A DNA stretch of 25,561 bases. Origin: a virus. Where the stretch lies: positions 1-25,561 of IMG/VR virus record IMGVR_UViG_3300021373_002597; one strand, 5' to 3'. Made by a program: the position numbers and the translations under genes. Below are positions 7,179 to 15,702 of the stretch, one piece after another (the first letter of the stretch is position 1; every line of letters begins with the position of its first letter). The notes beneath the pieces are model-generated. The model had not been told where the DNA came from, ran no database searches, and was given only the letters and a program-made list of their open reading frames with translations.

Positions 7179-9212
7179 TTATCCTCCGAATTTTCCTACT
7201 ACTTCTTCAAACGCTACTCCGGTTCTTACTGCAACGAAGTTCAGTCTGATGAAGTTAATAGATCTTGCTGGTTTGATGTAGATATCCCCAACAAACTCAT
7301 TTCTATCGATTATCTCAGGTGTGTTGTTAGTCTCATCACAAACAACTCTAAAGTCTGTGATGCCTCTACGACCCTGAACTGTTCTCAGGAAAGGTTCGAC
7401 CAGAGATACAAACTGTGCTCTTGTAAATTCATCATTCAGTTCAAACAGGGTGAATTTAGCGGCTGTTGCAATAGCCTTTTCGAGAACAATAAACAGTCTT
7501 CTAACATTGATTCTGCTGAACGCAGAAGGTTTGCCAAGAAGTGTTTTATCACCAAACAGAATGTTACCTTGATTTTTAAACTTAACAACAGGATTTACGT
7601 CTGCTCTGTAGAGAACATCTCTATCTGCCAGATCAGGATTGTAAGCAAGCTTAACAACATTTTTAATCTCGCCACGGTTAAATCCAGCAGGAGAATACCA
7701 AGGCTCTCTCTGGTTATCAGTTCTGACCATAAGACCAGCTATATCACCATTGAGTGGAACATATCTAAACACATCATTGTACTTGTCATACATGTATTTG
7801 TATCCAGAGTCACAAATACCGTAAGAAGATGCTCTCAGTGTATTTCTAAAAGTGGTAACATCGTTGAGTGGATCGATACGATTGTTTACAACATCTGCTC
7901 TTTCTGGAGAGATAGTTACAACAGTATCCAATCTTCTTTCAGCGATATTATCGATGAGATAGTTAGCAAATGCAGTACCATTGACACCACCTCTTGCCTT
8001 ACCCTGCATCATAATGGAAACGTCAACCTTTTCAGGATCAGCAAAGAAATCTGCTGCCTGTTGGAGAGAACCAAGAGAAATGGTGCCTTCGTTACCTTCT
8101 CCAGTGCCTTGGGTGAAGGAAAGGTAAAGTGGATCCTCATTTGTAGAAGCTGCAATATTAATCGCTGTTTGCGAACCAGCATTAGCTCTATCGTTAGCCC
8201 ACCATACCCATTCAGACTGATTATTAACAACAGTCTTGTAATAATTTGTGGAGCCATCTGCTGTCTTAGAATCACTTGCTCTAGAAAGATTTGAGAATCT
8301 TTCCAGCACTGTTCTCTTTTGACCAGTAATTTCGCCATCTTCATCAACAACAACAATATGCAACTCGTCTCTAGCAGCATCACCGCCAGAGTGTCTGTCC
8401 GATACGTAGTCCGAGGTTCCGGGAGCAGCATCAAACAAGTTGAAGTAACCCCATCTTCTCTTCATCGTATCCATCGTAATATCTTCGATAAGTGCTACTC
8501 TTTCAGAAAGCTTAATAGTAGCTGTGTAGGTATTAGAACTTCCAATTCTGGAAGCTGATCCAATATTTTCCACTCTAATAAACTGAGTACCAAGTGTAGT
8601 ATTACCAATTTCTAAGAAATCACCAACATTCAGCTTTCCTCTGATTGTAGACATTTCTGTATTTGCGGTCGAAAATCCAGCAACATCGTTACTGATATCA
8701 AGATTAGCTGTATTCGAACCTGCAACAAACTTCACAGCTACTACAGTGTCCGAGTCAGAATTGGTGTGGTTGTTGGAATATGCATCAGCAGAGTCACATA
8801 CCGAAATCTGAAGGCTGTTGCCTCTAGAACCCGGATACTTTGCAATGTAAAGAAGATCCGTATCACCAAAAGTCAAAGACTCGTAGTGATCATCATTTCT
8901 AACCAAAGTGTTTGCTACTACACCAACATTCGCTGTTGCATTGAAAGCTGTGCTATCAATTGCTCTAGAAACATAAAGTTGATTGCCATATGCCAAGAAA
9001 GAAGCTGCGGTAAAAAATGTCTCAAAGTTTTCTTCGGTAGGTTCACCGAACTTTGCAACGAGGTCTCTTTCACTGCTTACTAATACTCTTTCTTCTACTG
9101 GACCCCACGAAAAGGCACCAGCGATTGCCCCTTCTGTGGTTGCTACTGCTGGGACTACAGTAGTTAGGTCAAATTCTCTGACCTGAATTCCCGGACTTAC
9201 TAAAAATGCCAT
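7179..9212 (-). CDS. 18: Contractile tail sheath protein gp18
   Basis: The sheath subunit polymerises around the gp19 tube and contracts to drive it through the cell envelope. The 677 residues are close to T4 gp18 (659). The N-terminus MAFLVSPGIQVREFDLT with a following GAFSWGPVEERVLVSSERDL stretch is the classic sheath N-terminal domain. The C-terminal domain contains NVRRLFIVLEKAI near residue 570, then FLRTVQGRRGITDFRVVCDE, and ends with the conserved strand pattern INFIRLNFVAVRTGV. The middle (about 90-400) is the variable, surface-exposed protrusion region. It has its own leader: AAGGAG at 9219-9224, six bases before ATG, and a late-promoter core 32 bases upstream in the largest intergenic gap of the window, so it probably heads an 18-19-20 unit. 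Confidence 0.97.
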   Translation of the reverse strand: MAFLVSPGIQVREFDLTTVVPAVATTEGAIAGAFSWGPVEERVLVSSERDLVAKFGEPTEENFETFFTAASFLAYGNQLYVSRAIDSTAFNATANVGVVANTLVRNDDHYESLTFGDTDLLYIAKYPGSRGNSLQISVCDSADAYSNNHTNSDSDTVVAVKFVAGSNTANLDISNDVAGFSTANTEMSTIRGKLNVGDFLEIGNTTLGTQFIRVENIGSASRIGSSNTYTATIKLSERVALIEDITMDTMKRRWGYFNLFDAAPGTSDYVSDRHSGGDAARDELHIVVVDEDGEITGQKRTVLERFSNLSRASDSKTADGSTNYYKTVVNNQSEWVWWANDRANAGSQTAINIAASTNEDPLYLSFTQGTGEGNEGTISLGSLQQAADFFADPEKVDVSIMMQGKARGGVNGTAFANYLIDNIAERRLDTVVTISPERADVVNNRIDPLNDVTTFRNTLRASSYGICDSGYKYMYDKYNDVFRYVPLNGDIAGLMVRTDNQREPWYSPAGFNRGEIKNVVKLAYNPDLADRDVLYRADVNPVVKFKNQGNILFGDKTLLGKPSAFSRINVRRLFIVLEKAIATAAKFTLFELNDEFTRAQFVSLVEPFLRTVQGRRGITDFRVVCDETNNTPEIIDRNEFVGDIYIKPARSINFIRLNFVAVRTGVAFEEVVGKFGG

Positions 9213-9266
9213 CGTATTCTCCTTAGATAAGAAACTGCACTCATATTTATTAAATCCGGATATTGG
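9213..9266 (-). other. Longest intergenic gap: gp18 leader
   Basis: This 54-base stretch is the largest non-coding segment in the window. It holds a late-promoter core, the gp18 ribosome-binding site, and a short self-complementary element ATCCGGAT near 9254-9261. I see no U-tract terminator and no small gene in it. No gap of 300 bases or more exists anywhere in the window. Confidence 0.7.
9244..9251 (-). promoter_or_regulatory. Late promoter core before gp18 (AATAAATA)
   Basis: AATAAATA lies in the 54-base gap between gp17 and gp18, outside any coding frame, 31 bases before the gp18 ATG and 19 bases before AAGGAG. It is the best-placed promoter candidate, because no coding constraint explains the octamer. 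Confidence 0.7.
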
Positions 9267-10862
9267 TTAAAGTTTAAAACCGTCATCCTCGTAAATATCG
9301 CCAGAATTTATAAATCCAAATGGAAGCATGCTATCCATTTCTTCTTTTTTGTCTTCTAAAAGACTTCTAACATAGTCTGTGTCGGTAAGATTTTTAAAAT
9401 AATCTTGTGTAGTCATCCAACCAAACATCACTAACGTCATTACAATGTCATCATTTTTTCCTTTGTCGGCTGAAAAAGATTGACCATTAGATATGAATGT
9501 TGAAAGTTCACTAATAACTTCAAAATCATTAGCAATCAGTTTACCGTTTTCAATAAGTGTTTTTAAGTTAGAACACCCAATCTTTTTAGTCTTTAGGGTT
9601 GTTCTGAGTCCGTTGACCATATTGACGCCACCAAAACCAGAACTGATTTTTACACCACCTCTCCCCTTAAAAGAGGTACTGACCATATTTTCATATTCCA
9701 AATCTCTTTCTAAAATATCAGCTACTTGCTGACCGACATCATTAATCTCAACCATACAAAATGCTTCATTGTATTTAAGTCCAAGTTCATAAATTATTTT
9801 TGGAAATTCTTGTACAGTAACGTTGTTAGCTTTAAATCTCGCAACAAGTTTGTAAGGAACTTGACTAACATCAATAACAGAAACCGCCGAGTAATCTAGA
9901 TTGACACCTCTAGCGACATCACATGTCATTACATAGATTTTGTTTGGTTCAGGTTCTTCATAAATTGCAGTTCTGTCATTAAATGTTTTTGGTTTTTCTG
10001 GATACATTTGCCTAAGAAACTTAGGATCGATCAAGGTAAACTGAGAGCCTAAGAACTCACATTCAAATTCCACACGCCACTGTTCCTCAGACGTGTTAGC
10101 AATAGTTTCCTGCTTAAACTTTTCATCTCTTCCGGGAACATCCCACCACTTAACTTCAACTCTCTTGTAAGAGTTTTTTTCTTGCTCAGAATCAGACCAG
10201 ATTCTGTAAAACATATCCAAACCATTTGGAGTGGATGTAATTAAAATTTTAGATGTTTTACCAGAAGATATTGTTGGGTATACAGAAGCAAAGAATTCCT
10301 CTTGGATGTTTGGGGATACGAATGCAAGCTCATCCATATAGATCAAATTGAAGGATCCCCCACGAACGGCAGAGGAGGAGGTAGCAGAGGCAAGAATTTT
10401 TGACCCATTCTCTAGCTCAATATTACCTTTGTTCCACTCCAGAACCCCCTGCTGGAGCCACTTGGGTAAGTGTTCGTAGGCAAGCTGAATACGACTTAAA
10501 ATTTCACGGGACTGAGCCATTTTATTTGCAAGAATGGCAATGTTAAAGCTTTCGTTGAAAAGTACATACCAAAGAAGTAGTGCAGCAATAGTGGTGGTCT
10601 TGCCTGACTGTCTTGGCATTTTACAGATTACAAATCTTTCAGCTACAGCAAGATCAACAATTTCTTTTTGGAATTTATAAGGCTCGAAAAGAACAAGACC
10701 CTGATCCACATTTACAATTTTGATATATTTTTCAAAAAAATAAATTGGATCTTGAGCACATTTGATATATTCTTGCATCTCCTCTTGAGTGTATTCAACT
10801 TCAACATTTGACCTTTTCAGGTTCATGTTTCCAAGATATGCATCTCTACGATCTTCACTCAT
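9267..10862 (-). CDS. 17: Terminase large subunit gp17 (ATPase and nuclease)
   Basis: This is the DNA-packaging motor, which docks on the portal, translocates DNA and cuts it. The 531 residues (T4: 610) carry the expected motifs. The Walker A variant PRQSGKTT lies at 83-90, with Lys88. Walker B, LIYMDE, lies at 173-178, with Asp177 and Glu178. The coupling motif ITSTPNG is at 208-214. In the nuclease domain, Asp315 (CDVARG), Glu372 (VEIND) and the Asp471-Asp472 pair (KNDDIVM) are the likely metal-binding acids. All catalytic residues appear intact. Its ATG overlaps the gp16 stop (ATGA), so the two subunits are translationally coupled. It is followed by the 54-base gap before gp18. Confidence 0.98.
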   Translation of the reverse strand: MSEDRRDAYLGNMNLKRSNVEVEYTQEEMQEYIKCAQDPIYFFEKYIKIVNVDQGLVLFEPYKFQKEIVDLAVAERFVICKMPRQSGKTTTIAALLLWYVLFNESFNIAILANKMAQSREILSRIQLAYEHLPKWLQQGVLEWNKGNIELENGSKILASATSSSAVRGGSFNLIYMDELAFVSPNIQEEFFASVYPTISSGKTSKILITSTPNGLDMFYRIWSDSEQEKNSYKRVEVKWWDVPGRDEKFKQETIANTSEEQWRVEFECEFLGSQFTLIDPKFLRQMYPEKPKTFNDRTAIYEEPEPNKIYVMTCDVARGVNLDYSAVSVIDVSQVPYKLVARFKANNVTVQEFPKIIYELGLKYNEAFCMVEINDVGQQVADILERDLEYENMVSTSFKGRGGVKISSGFGGVNMVNGLRTTLKTKKIGCSNLKTLIENGKLIANDFEVISELSTFISNGQSFSADKGKNDDIVMTLVMFGWMTTQDYFKNLTDTDYVRSLLEDKKEEMDSMLPFGFINSGDIYEDDGFKL

Positions 10863-11254
10863 TTACTTTTCATGTCCTTAATCATTTTTTGAAGTTCAGC
10901 AGTACTGCCTACAAAAAGAGCATTAGTAACATTTTTAGGTGTTCCCTTTTCACCTTTCATAGACTTTTGCTTATTTTTCAATTCCAAAAGATCTTTGTTT
11001 GCATCGGAAACTGTTTTGACCAGCGTAGAAACAACTTCGAATGCTCTAGGTTGTTGAGACTGTTTTGCAATCTCAAGCATTTCTTCTAGAGCATCAGTCC
11101 CTCTTTCGATTATCTGATAAAGATTTTGTCTTGTATATTGATAATCAGAATCAATTTCATGTTCATCGTCACCTTCAGATGACTGAACTATTTGTTGAGC
11201 ACTCTGCACATTATCCTCAATGTTGAGAATTTCATTTAAATCTTTTTTGTTCAT
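10859..11254 (-). CDS. 16: Terminase small subunit gp16
   Basis: The small terminase subunit recognises or organises the DNA end and stimulates the gp17 ATPase. The product has 131 residues (T4: 164). The central helical stretch, residues about 40-90, contains LYQIIERGTDALEEMLEIAK and QPRAFEVVSTLVKTVSDANK, the pattern seen in marine T4-like gp16. This corresponds to the ring-forming coiled-coil core. The N-terminal 40 residues are acidic and the C-terminal 30 contain a basic Lys/Gly segment. The start overlaps the gp15 stop by ATGA, and its own stop overlaps the gp17 start in the same way. Order and sequence together make the call solid. Confidence 0.93.
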   Translation of the reverse strand: MNKKDLNEILNIEDNVQSAQQIVQSSEGDDEHEIDSDYQYTRQNLYQIIERGTDALEEMLEIAKQSQQPRAFEVVSTLVKTVSDANKDLLELKNKQKSMKGEKGTPKNVTNALFVGSTAELQKMIKDMKSK

Positions 11255-12093
11255 ATCGATATAACTGAGTCATTTGCTGTTACTGATGATGAGAATGTTG
11301 TAATAAATCCAAAGTCTGTATTCGGAAGAATTGTATTTGCTGCAACAGAAAGAGCACCATTGCTCGTTGGTGATCCATTTGCAAATTGTCCGGGTCTGAA
11401 ACGGAAACTTTCGACACTTGTATCCGCTGTCCCAGCATTTGCAGTAAAACCATCTATTCTGAAATTTGTATTTGCAAAAAGAATCAAAGGCTTCTCGATA
11501 ATAGGGCCGAGCATGTAAGCTTTCATAATGAAGTCCATTGTATGGACTAACACTCTTCTTTGATCGAAAGAGCCATCGTATAGATCTTGCGTCGTGACAC
11601 TGCTAAGAATAATTGGTAGATCTAATTTTATTGGTGGATCTTCTAATAGTTCAACAGTCGGAGAAAATTGTGGTATAAAGAAAGGTAATATTTGCTCTAC
11701 AATTCTCACACCATCTTCATTTGTCTTTGTGTAGATATTCAAAGAAAATTGAATGTCATACGGAACCTGTGCAAAAACAGTCTTAGCCTTTTCCGCTTGT
11801 GTTTTGCTAACAATTTTATTTGTAGCCGGAAGTTGCCTAGAAGCATCGAAACCCATACGTACAATTTCAAAGGAAATTCTGGGTAGGGTAATTCCAACTT
11901 GAGCACTTAAATCTGGATCTTCTTGCAGTCGTGTAACAAACTTATCTCTTGGTCCGTATGTCAAAGGAACTTCAATGGTTTCAATGACTTGTCCAAGTCT
12001 ATTTACTCTTCTAAGCTTAATATCGTTAAACAAAGTTCCAAAAGTTACAACGTATTTTCTAAGAAGATCGTGGAAAAAATTATGGCCTAGCAT
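11251..12093 (-). CDS. 15: Tail completion / sheath terminator protein gp15
   Basis: In T4, gp15 caps the finished tail and joins it to the head through the neck. The 280 residues match T4 gp15 (272). The N-terminus MLGHNFFHDLLRKYVVTFG, followed by VPLTYGPRDKFVTRL, is diagnostic, and PRISFEIVRMGFDASRQL near residues 70-87 is another conserved block. The next block, PYDIQFSLNIYTKTNEDGVRIVEQILPFF, is also typical. The last 60 residues are Ala/Asn/Thr-rich and less conserved. The start shares one base with the gp14 stop (TAATG), and GGAGA at 12100-12104 lies six bases before ATG. Confidence 0.96.
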   Translation of the reverse strand: MLGHNFFHDLLRKYVVTFGTLFNDIKLRRVNRLGQVIETIEVPLTYGPRDKFVTRLQEDPDLSAQVGITLPRISFEIVRMGFDASRQLPATNKIVSKTQAEKAKTVFAQVPYDIQFSLNIYTKTNEDGVRIVEQILPFFIPQFSPTVELLEDPPIKLDLPIILSSVTTQDLYDGSFDQRRVLVHTMDFIMKAYMLGPIIEKPLILFANTNFRIDGFTANAGTADTSVESFRFRPGQFANGSPTSNGALSVAANTILPNTDFGFITTFSSSVTANDSVISI

Positions 12094-13316
12094 TAGTATT
12101 CTCCACTAGCAAAAGGATCGTTTTCGGTGAAGTCAACAATAGCATCAAACTCTCTTTGAATATCAAAGTTGATAGCACCTGCTACATTGTTAGCGTCAGA
12201 ATCTGTATTGCCGGAAACGACACCAAGAGATAGACCATCCATATAACCATCAAGAGTTGTATTTCCTGTTCTGAATATTTCACCCGAATATTCATATGTC
12301 TCACATCTCAAATCATAAGTTTGTAGTTTCCCTAAAGGATAAAAAATTTGTTCATTTTCGACAAATTTAATTTCAAAAAATGTATTAGCTAAAGGAAAAT
12401 ATAATAAGTCACCTTCTCTCGGCCTTGAAATTGAGATGGATTCATCTGTAGTCAGAATAGTATTAGCTTCATTTTCTTTCAGCTTTCTTATTCTTATGTT
12501 ATAGATAAAACCAGTTGTTCCTGCTTCTGTAAAATAATTTACTTTGAGTCCATCTGTAGAGTAAAATAAAGCATGAAATGCTCCATTTGCTACGGAAGTA
12601 TTTGCACCGTTTGGAAGAACAGGTGTTCCTTCAGCAAATACCGGAGCTTCATTTGTAATATTATTGGCGTTAGCTAAATCACTTCCATTTCTAGCAGAAA
12701 TTCTAAATCTATTGGCAGAACCACCAGTTAAAATCTGCTCCCACTCGACTAAATATCTTCCTTCTGTGGCAGTATTAGATACAGGTATCGATAGGGTTCC
12801 AAAACTAACTGCTTCTATAACCGCATCATCTGAATCATGAATAACACTAATGCTAAGATTAGCACTCGAAACTGTGTTAGCTCTCCAAGTTCCCGGTGTG
12901 TTGATAACGTAATGGCTTGAATTTGATGCATCAAACCTGTCATACTGAGGTAGATCAGCAAAGCTTAAATTTGCAAATGAATAAGTGTTTGCAAATGATC
13001 CATTAGCAATTTCTTGATCGAATCTTTTCTGTGCTATAGTAAAAGTTACTTGATCTCTTATTTCTAAACCGAATCTTGATACAAAATCACCTTCTCCATC
13101 ATATCCCATAACATTTTTTACATACATCTCGACTGGAATTGCATCAATAAAAGCAGAACTTGTATATTGGGTGTACACTGAATCTGTGCCTAGAGAAATT
13201 CTAGGCATGTAATCGATATCAAATCCATAAATCTGAATAGATTCAATAATTAAATCTTCATGAAGATTCTGCTCAGTAGATGTAGTGTATTGATTGAAGA
13301 ATGCATTTCTTGTCAT
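12093..13316 (-). CDS. 14: Neck protein gp14 with a large internal insertion
   Basis: With gp13, gp14 forms the neck that connects the filled head to the tail. The N-terminal 102 residues (NAFFNQYTTSTEQNLHEDLI, GFDIDYMPR, FVSRFGLEIRDQVTFTIAQKRF) and the C-terminal part from about 297 (RPREGDLLYFPLANTFFEIKF, LQTYDLRCETYEYSGE) are standard gp14. Between them lies about 190 residues that the family normally lacks: in relatives, the QKRF strand runs almost directly into RPREGDL. The insertion is Asn/Ser/Ala-rich and beta-strand-rich, with alternating hydrophobics that suggest a jelly-roll or Ig-like fold exposed on the neck. This explains 407 residues against 256 in T4. The reading frame is unbroken. 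The gene shares one base with both neighbours (TAATG junctions). Confidence 0.93.
   Translation of the reverse strand: MTRNAFFNQYTTSTEQNLHEDLIIESIQIYGFDIDYMPRISLGTDSVYTQYTSSAFIDAIPVEMYVKNVMGYDGEGDFVSRFGLEIRDQVTFTIAQKRFDQEIANGSFANTYSFANLSFADLPQYDRFDASNSSHYVINTPGTWRANTVSSANLSISVIHDSDDAVIEAVSFGTLSIPVSNTATEGRYLVEWEQILTGGSANRFRISARNGSDLANANNITNEAPVFAEGTPVLPNGANTSVANGAFHALFYSTDGLKVNYFTEAGTTGFIYNIRIRKLKENEANTILTTDESISISRPREGDLLYFPLANTFFEIKFVENEQIFYPLGKLQTYDLRCETYEYSGEIFRTGNTTLDGYMDGLSLGVVSGNTDSDANNVAGAINFDIQREFDAIVDFTENDPFASGEY
12429..13010 (-). other. Inserted beta-rich domain in gp14
   Basis: Residues about 103-296 of gp14 interrupt the conserved core. The segment contains repeated FAN motifs at its start (SFANTYSFANLSFAD), then strand-like stretches such as ANLSISVI, EGRYLVEWEQIL, NRFRISARNG and FIYNIRIRKL. 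The composition resembles phage fibre and carbohydrate-binding jelly-rolls, but no family can be named by eye. Boundaries are approximate. Confidence 0.7.
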
Positions 13317-14056
13317 TAACCGATCATATCAGCGGCAGGAAGAGAGTAAGATGTTCTCATTTCCATTTCCAACTGCTCCTTGTCTCGTATTCCCTCATTG
13401 TATATAGACATCCCATCCATGATCATTCCACCGGGCATTTGCATTCCTTGGAATTTCTTAAGATTTTCGCCCCACTGTATTTTTATAAGAGCAGTTGCAT
13501 ATCTTTGTAACCAATAATCCCCATACATCTTAGAGTAAGTGTCTGGATCAATTACCTGATAAGCTTCAACAATTAAATATTCACCAACAGCAATTTTATT
13601 CCAATCCATATCAATATGAAATTGGTTTCTATGTCTATTATATCTTATTGGCTGCTTTCCAACCAATATTTGCTCATAAAGTTCTAGATGTTGAAAGGCC
13701 ATATAATATGGCACTAGAGACTGAGAAGTTAAAGAATATAAATCATTCAAAGCAATTTGATAACGAATGTTAAAAAGATTATTGGTACTTGTAGCATCAC
13801 CAATATCAAATAAATTAACAGCACCGATAATGTTATCCGGTAAAGTAATATACTTATTGTCTTTATCATCTTGTGTTATCTGCTTTTTATAGAAAACTCT
13901 TTCAGTTCCATCAAAATGATAGTCTTGATAAAAATTAACAGCTTCGTCAACCCTATCGTCAACTTGAGCATTACTCACGTTGATCTCAATAACACCTTTT
14001 CCTAATTTTCTAAGGCAAAATTCCTTAAAGTCTGTGTTTGATGTTGGAGTAGCCAT
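13316..14056 (-). CDS. 13: Neck protein gp13 (head completion)
   Basis: gp13 binds under the portal after packaging and forms the neck with gp14. The 246 residues (T4: 309) show the family blocks DFKEFCLRKLGKGVIEINV at 10-28, DDRVDEAVNFYQDYHFDG at 33-50, NDLYSLTSQSLVPYYMAFQHLE at about 104-125, and NRHRNQFHIDMDW at about 140-152, which is highly characteristic. The C-terminus is helical and Met-rich. ATG follows the TAA of the fibre gene directly, and GGAGG at 14062-14066, five bases before ATG, is a strong ribosome-binding site. From here to gp23 the gene order is that of T4. Confidence 0.95.
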   Translation of the reverse strand: MATPTSNTDFKEFCLRKLGKGVIEINVSNAQVDDRVDEAVNFYQDYHFDGTERVFYKKQITQDDKDNKYITLPDNIIGAVNLFDIGDATSTNNLFNIRYQIALNDLYSLTSQSLVPYYMAFQHLELYEQILVGKQPIRYNRHRNQFHIDMDWNKIAVGEYLIVEAYQVIDPDTYSKMYGDYWLQRYATALIKIQWGENLKKFQGMQMPGGMIMDGMSIYNEGIRDKEQLEMEMRTSYSLPAADMIG

Positions 14057-15496
14057 TTATTCCTCCGGACACTTGCAAAAAGCTTTGCTTTCTAGAGCTT
14101 TAATTCTCTTATCCATTTGTTTTATTGTTGAAAGGAGAACTGCAGTCATCTTTCCATAATCAACCATTTTTTCACCAGAGCTATTCTCTGTAACAAGTTC
14201 TGGAACGTATTGCTCTAAATTCTGAGCAACAAAGCCAATCTCTTGTCTGTCGTGGAATCTTTCAGTATCTTTCCAGTAGTATGAATATGTTTCAATATCA
14301 AACACCGAAGAAGATGCTTCAAAACTTGTGACATCTGTTTTCAGCCTTAAATCGGAGTAGTTTAATTGGTTCAAATCAGATGGAGTACCATCACCAACTA
14401 CAAAGGCATGTGGATTGAATTCAATAATCTGAACAATATCCGAAGAAACCAAATTTGAAGTAAGAGAAATTTGGGATGTATTTGTAACACTAAAATCTGT
14501 ATTGCCCTGCTTAACACCATTAATGTAAAGCTGAACAAGAGAATTAGAAGTCGAAACAAAAGATATGGTATTACTTGTCGAACCAGTTAATTCCGTTTCA
14601 GACATAGAGTCCAAACGACCAGTAATAAAACCATTAGATGTGTTTGCAAAAGTTTCTGTATTTGAAGTGTTTACAACTCTAATTAACAAGTCACCGGGAG
14701 ACTTTGTAATGTTGACATCATCGATATCATCAACCGAAGTAACATCAATCAACGGTCTTGGTCTGTTGACAAACTTTCCAGAATTTTCATCATAAACTAA
14801 AACGTCAGCGTTGGAAATTCCAGCATAGTTAATTTGAATATCTCCAATTTCACCAACTTGCTGAAGAGTAGAGTTTGCAAAAACCAGCTTACTTCCGTCA
14901 GAATTGACTCTGAGATATTTGTTACTTTGTCCAGACATCTCGCTAATTTTGATGTTAGCTGTGTTTGGAAGATTTGTTGTCCCAACTACTAAATTAGCAT
15001 CTGCGGTGCTTGCTAATTCAATTCCTGTTGTAAGAGTAATTTTGTTAGCAGCAGTGTCAGCAGCATCAGATCTGAGGAAGCTTGTGCCGCTTACACCACC
15101 AAGTGTATTTGCATCTACCGATGTCAAAGATGACCCATTTCCAGAGAAAAGAGAAGCAGTAACGTTTCCACTAACAACTACACCACCAGAAACATTTATG
15201 TTTGCAGTATTGCTTACGCCAGTGACAACAAGTTTTCCACCAATATGAGCATTTCTTGATACGCCCAAACCACCTTTTGACTGCAGAGAACCTGTTGTTG
15301 TGCTAGTGGACTGTGTTGTTCCGTTTGCCTTTAAATTTCCACCAGAAAAAGTTCCAGTGATAGCAGCACTTCCGACAGCAGTATTAGAAGCCACTGTAAC
15401 AGCCTTAAGTCTAAAGGCATTAGCCATATTATTTGTTCTGAGTCTCCAATACTCAAACGTATTAGTCGTCGTGGTATTAGCTATGTTAATTGCCAT
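14057..15496 (-). CDS. Tail fibre / whisker-like protein with C-terminal S74 chaperone
   Basis: The protein is a probable trimeric fibre of 479 residues. Residues 1-30 (key: TNTFEYWRLRTN) resemble the virion-attachment ends of marine phage fibres. Residues 40-200 are a repetitive Gly/Ser/Thr/Asn-rich beta region. Residues 318-362 form an 'INGVKQ...' beta module also present in the DUF4815 protein. Residues 380-479 are an intramolecular chaperone of the peptidase S74 (endosialidase type) family: YSDLRLK places the Ser-Lys dyad at Ser381 and Lys386, followed by the signature GFVAQNLEQYVPELV (421-435) and a C-terminal helix. Autocleavage before Ser381 is expected after trimerisation. The tail ends in a CKC motif. 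The gene occupies the T4 wac position before gp13. It overlaps the previous gene by 11 bases, and AAAGG before ATG supports the start. The receptor is unknown. Confidence 0.88.
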   Translation of the reverse strand: MAINIANTTTTNTFEYWRLRTNNMANAFRLKAVTVASNTAVGSAAITGTFSGGNLKANGTTQSTSTTTGSLQSKGGLGVSRNAHIGGKLVVTGVSNTANINVSGGVVVSGNVTASLFSGNGSSLTSVDANTLGGVSGTSFLRSDAADTAANKITLTTGIELASTADANLVVGTTNLPNTANIKISEMSGQSNKYLRVNSDGSKLVFANSTLQQVGEIGDIQINYAGISNADVLVYDENSGKFVNRPRPLIDVTSVDDIDDVNITKSPGDLLIRVVNTSNTETFANTSNGFITGRLDSMSETELTGSTSNTISFVSTSNSLVQLYINGVKQGNTDFSVTNTSQISLTSNLVSSDIVQIIEFNPHAFVVGDGTPSDLNQLNYSDLRLKTDVTSFEASSSVFDIETYSYYWKDTERFHDRQEIGFVAQNLEQYVPELVTENSSGEKMVDYGKMTAVLLSTIKQMDKRIKALESKAFCKCPEE

Positions 15497-15701
15497 TTAC
15501 AAGTGCCTTTAATAAGTTCTTTATTTCTTTCAAGTCTTCTGAATTGCCGTCAACAACTTTTTTTAAATTTTCAACATCGTTTATAACACTATTTATTTGG
15601 TTTTCACGATTCCTTGCTGCTTTGTAGGCAGAGAGAGATGAATTATCTACGCTTATGATTGCATTAGTTTTTTCATCTCTCTTCACATTGGTCAATCTCA
15701 T
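15486..15701 (-). CDS. Small coiled-coil protein, 71 aa
   Basis: This is a short, plausible real gene between the DUF4815 protein and the fibre. The N-terminal 20 residues (VKRDEKTNAIISVDNSSL) are followed by a basic stretch and then a heptad-patterned helix from about residue 35 to 68, with Ile, Val and Leu at a/d positions. Small proteins of this design are common beside fibre genes in marine T4-like phages, but I cannot name a function. It could be a fibre assembly factor or a small connector. Its start is one base after the DUF4815 stop, with AGG upstream, and its end overlaps the fibre start by 11 bases, implying coupled translation. A late-promoter core lies within it. Confidence 0.75.
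   Translation of the reverse strand: MRLTNVKRDEKTNAIISVDNSSLSAYKAARNRENQINSVINDVENLKKVVDGNSEDLKEIKNLLKALVNGN
15590..15597 (-). promoter_or_regulatory. Possible late promoter for the fibre gene (AATAAATA)
   Basis: AATAAATA lies inside the 71-residue gene, 93 bases before the fibre ATG. It could give the fibre and the neck genes their own transcript. Being in coding sequence, it may be a chance match. Confidence 0.4.
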
Positions 15702-15702
15702 A

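Noticed and set aside
7569-8294. 241-residue plus-strand frame
   Set aside because: It is antisense to the tail sheath gene and has no recognisable motif or gene-like start.
8009-8434. 141-residue minus-strand frame inside gp18
   Set aside because: It is an alternative frame of the sheath gene, Leu-rich and without motif; the gp18 frame is continuous across it.
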